Part shown: positions 62,769 to 64,000 of the stretch, one piece after another
Position numbering within the stretch: the stretch's first letter is position 1
Layout of the letters: each line of letters opens with the position of its first letter
Assembly: GCF_900108095.1 (NCBI RefSeq)
Contig: NZ_FNWL01000001.1
Coordinates: 682,001-746,000 of the forward strand
Length of the DNA: 64,000 nt
Reading direction: 5' to 3'
Source of the DNA: Natronorubrum sediminis
GTDB lineage: Archaea; Halobacteriota; Halobacteria; Halobacteriales; Natrialbaceae
Notes under the pieces: generated by a model
Told to the model about the DNA's origin: nothing
The model's input: only the letters and a program-made list of their open reading frames with translations
Database searches by the model: none
Program-made: the position numbers and the translations under genes

Positions 62769-63293
62769 ATGCAACCGATCGTCCACCTCGTCGTCGGCTA
62801 CATCTGCTATCGGGAGTTCGTTCGGTATCGAGACGGGGGGCCTCCGAACGACGTGCCGGTCCTCGTCGCCGTCTTCGCGGCCGGCCTCGCCGATTTCGTA
62901 GACAAGCCACTCGCGGCCGCAGACATCGCACCCGTCGGACGGACCGTCGGCCACTCGCTGGTGTTCGTCGTTCCGCTACTCCTCCTCGTCTGGGTGCTCG
63001 CGACTCGACGAGCGCGTCGCGACCTCGGTTTTGCCTTCGCAATCGGCTACCTCTCCCATATCGCGACGGACGTTCCTTGGCACGTGCTGTCGGGTGATTT
63101 CCACGAACTCGGCTTTCTCTTCTGGCCGCTCACGCCGATGCCACCCTACACCGGCGTCAAGCCGTTAGGGACCATCCCCGGACTCGAGGCCGAGGTGACG
63201 ACGCTCTGGCTCGAGGCCGCAATTCTGGTTGCGGGAGTGACTCTTTGGTGGGTCGACGGGCGTCCCGGACTCGGTGCGCTACGCCGCGATTGA
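62769..63293 (+). CDS. YdjM-like membrane-bound metal-dependent hydrolase
   Basis: From the ATG at 62769 the protein has 174 residues with four to five hydrophobic helices. Metal-binding residues typical of the YdjM/DUF457 group occur in AAGLADFVDKPLAA, VGRTVGHSLVFV and GYLSHIATDVPWH (His and Asp pairs). The family is membrane-bound and metal-dependent by annotation, with no established substrate. An open frame extends 34 codons upstream without support. Confidence 0.8.
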   Translation: MQPIVHLVVGYICYREFVRYRDGGPPNDVPVLVAVFAAGLADFVDKPLAAADIAPVGRTVGHSLVFVVPLLLLVWVLATRRARRDLGFAFAIGYLSHIATDVPWHVLSGDFHELGFLFWPLTPMPPYTGVKPLGTIPGLEAEVTTLWLEAAILVAGVTLWWVDGRPGLGALRRD

Positions 63294-63389
63294 AAGCCTC
63301 GACGAGCGCGAGAGATGTCAATCATTTGCCCTTCTGGAGCCCTGTTGCAGCGATAGATTGAGGTGACTCATGCGCGAATGTGTTCGCGT

Positions 63390-63548
63390 ATGCAAGAACT
63401 CGTACTTCACGCCGGACACGAACACCCCAATCTCATCTGGGTTCTCGTTCCCAGCCTGCTAACGTTCATCGCAGGACTCGGAATCGGCACGTTTTCCGAA
63501 CGAACGCGAGAGTGGATCCACTCCCAGACCGAACCGAGCAGCGAGTAA
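63390..63548 (+). CDS. Small membrane protein
   Basis: From the ATG at 63390 the protein has 52 residues: a His-rich N-terminus (ELVLHAGHEHPN), one hydrophobic helix (LIWVLVPSLLTFIAGLGIG) and a charged tail. It lies immediately next to the heavy-metal ATPase gene on the opposite strand. The His cluster could hint at metal contact, which is speculative. Alternative starts lie four and nine codons upstream. Confidence 0.5.
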   Translation: MQELVLHAGHEHPNLIWVLVPSLLTFIAGLGIGTFSERTREWIHSQTEPSSE

Positions 63549-63567
63549 CCCGAACGAAGCGCACTCG

Positions 63568-64000
<433 letters not shown>

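Overview
The window is a stretch of chromosome from an extremely halophilic archaeon (class Halobacteria). The evidence is high G+C with many CTCGAG hexamers, strongly acidic proteins, leaderless genes with a TATA-like box about 26-29 bp before the start codon, twin-arginine and lipobox leaders, a C-terminal PGF sorting signal, TFE, and a haloarchaeal-type Thi4. A member of the Natrialbales seems most likely, but that is inference. No rRNA, insertion sequence or CRISPR array was seen. One intact tRNA gene (Arg, CCU anticodon) is present, and both window edges cut genes: a flippase at the left and a heavy-metal P-type ATPase at the right.

Layout. 1-8.2 kb: flippase fragment, lipoprotein, thiazole synthase Thi4, a Tat-exported alpha/beta hydrolase, an epimerase, a putative zinc protein, a hotdog thioesterase, a methyltransferase and the thiamine regulator ThiR (HTH plus ThiN), which has a perfect palindrome just upstream of its TATA box. 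8.4-14.4 kb: TSUP and MgtE-type transporters, an MBL hydrolase, and the tfe / DUF2110 / DUF5803 block. 14.5-26.8 kb: a chemotaxis cluster (two CheW proteins, CheY, CheB, CheA, two CheC proteins, CheD, CheR) followed by a protein with a type I restriction HsdR-N-like fold. 26.8-36.0 kb: a convergent seven-gene type IV pilus operon made of PilB, PilC and five small pilin-like membrane proteins. 36.0-36.9 kb: a non-coding stretch holding an array of tRNA 3'-end fragments that leads into the intact tRNA-Arg.

36.9-50.3 kb: TatA, peroxiredoxin, an HD hydrolase, a small wHTH protein, XapX, an amidohydrolase, the sdhCDBA operon, an aspartoacylase-like protein, a GNAT/zinc-ribbon protein, a flippase and a RimK ATP-grasp/aspartic-protease fusion. 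50.5-64 kb: catalase-peroxidase KatG; two divergently transcribed paralogous secreted acidic proteins, one PGF-CTERM anchored and one with a TM anchor, the second in line with an RND/MMPL permease; a pentad-repeat/PRC-barrel protein; a DNA glycosylase; a YdjM-like membrane protein; and the ATPase fragment.

How the genes fit together. The che genes form a complete adaptation and phosphorelay set (kinase, response regulator, methylesterase, methyltransferase, deamidase, CheC). No receptor, CheF or archaellum gene is in view; the neighbour is a pilus operon instead. CheA (about 1,523 residues) and PilB (about 1,416 residues) both carry very long acidic, repeat-rich disordered segments. Thi4 and ThiR lie about 6 kb apart and are probably linked by thiamine regulation. 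The strongest candidates for undescribed biology are the head-to-head surface paralogs with their RND permease, the pentad-repeat PRC-barrel protein, the degenerate nuclease-fold protein next to the che operon, and the tRNA-fragment array.
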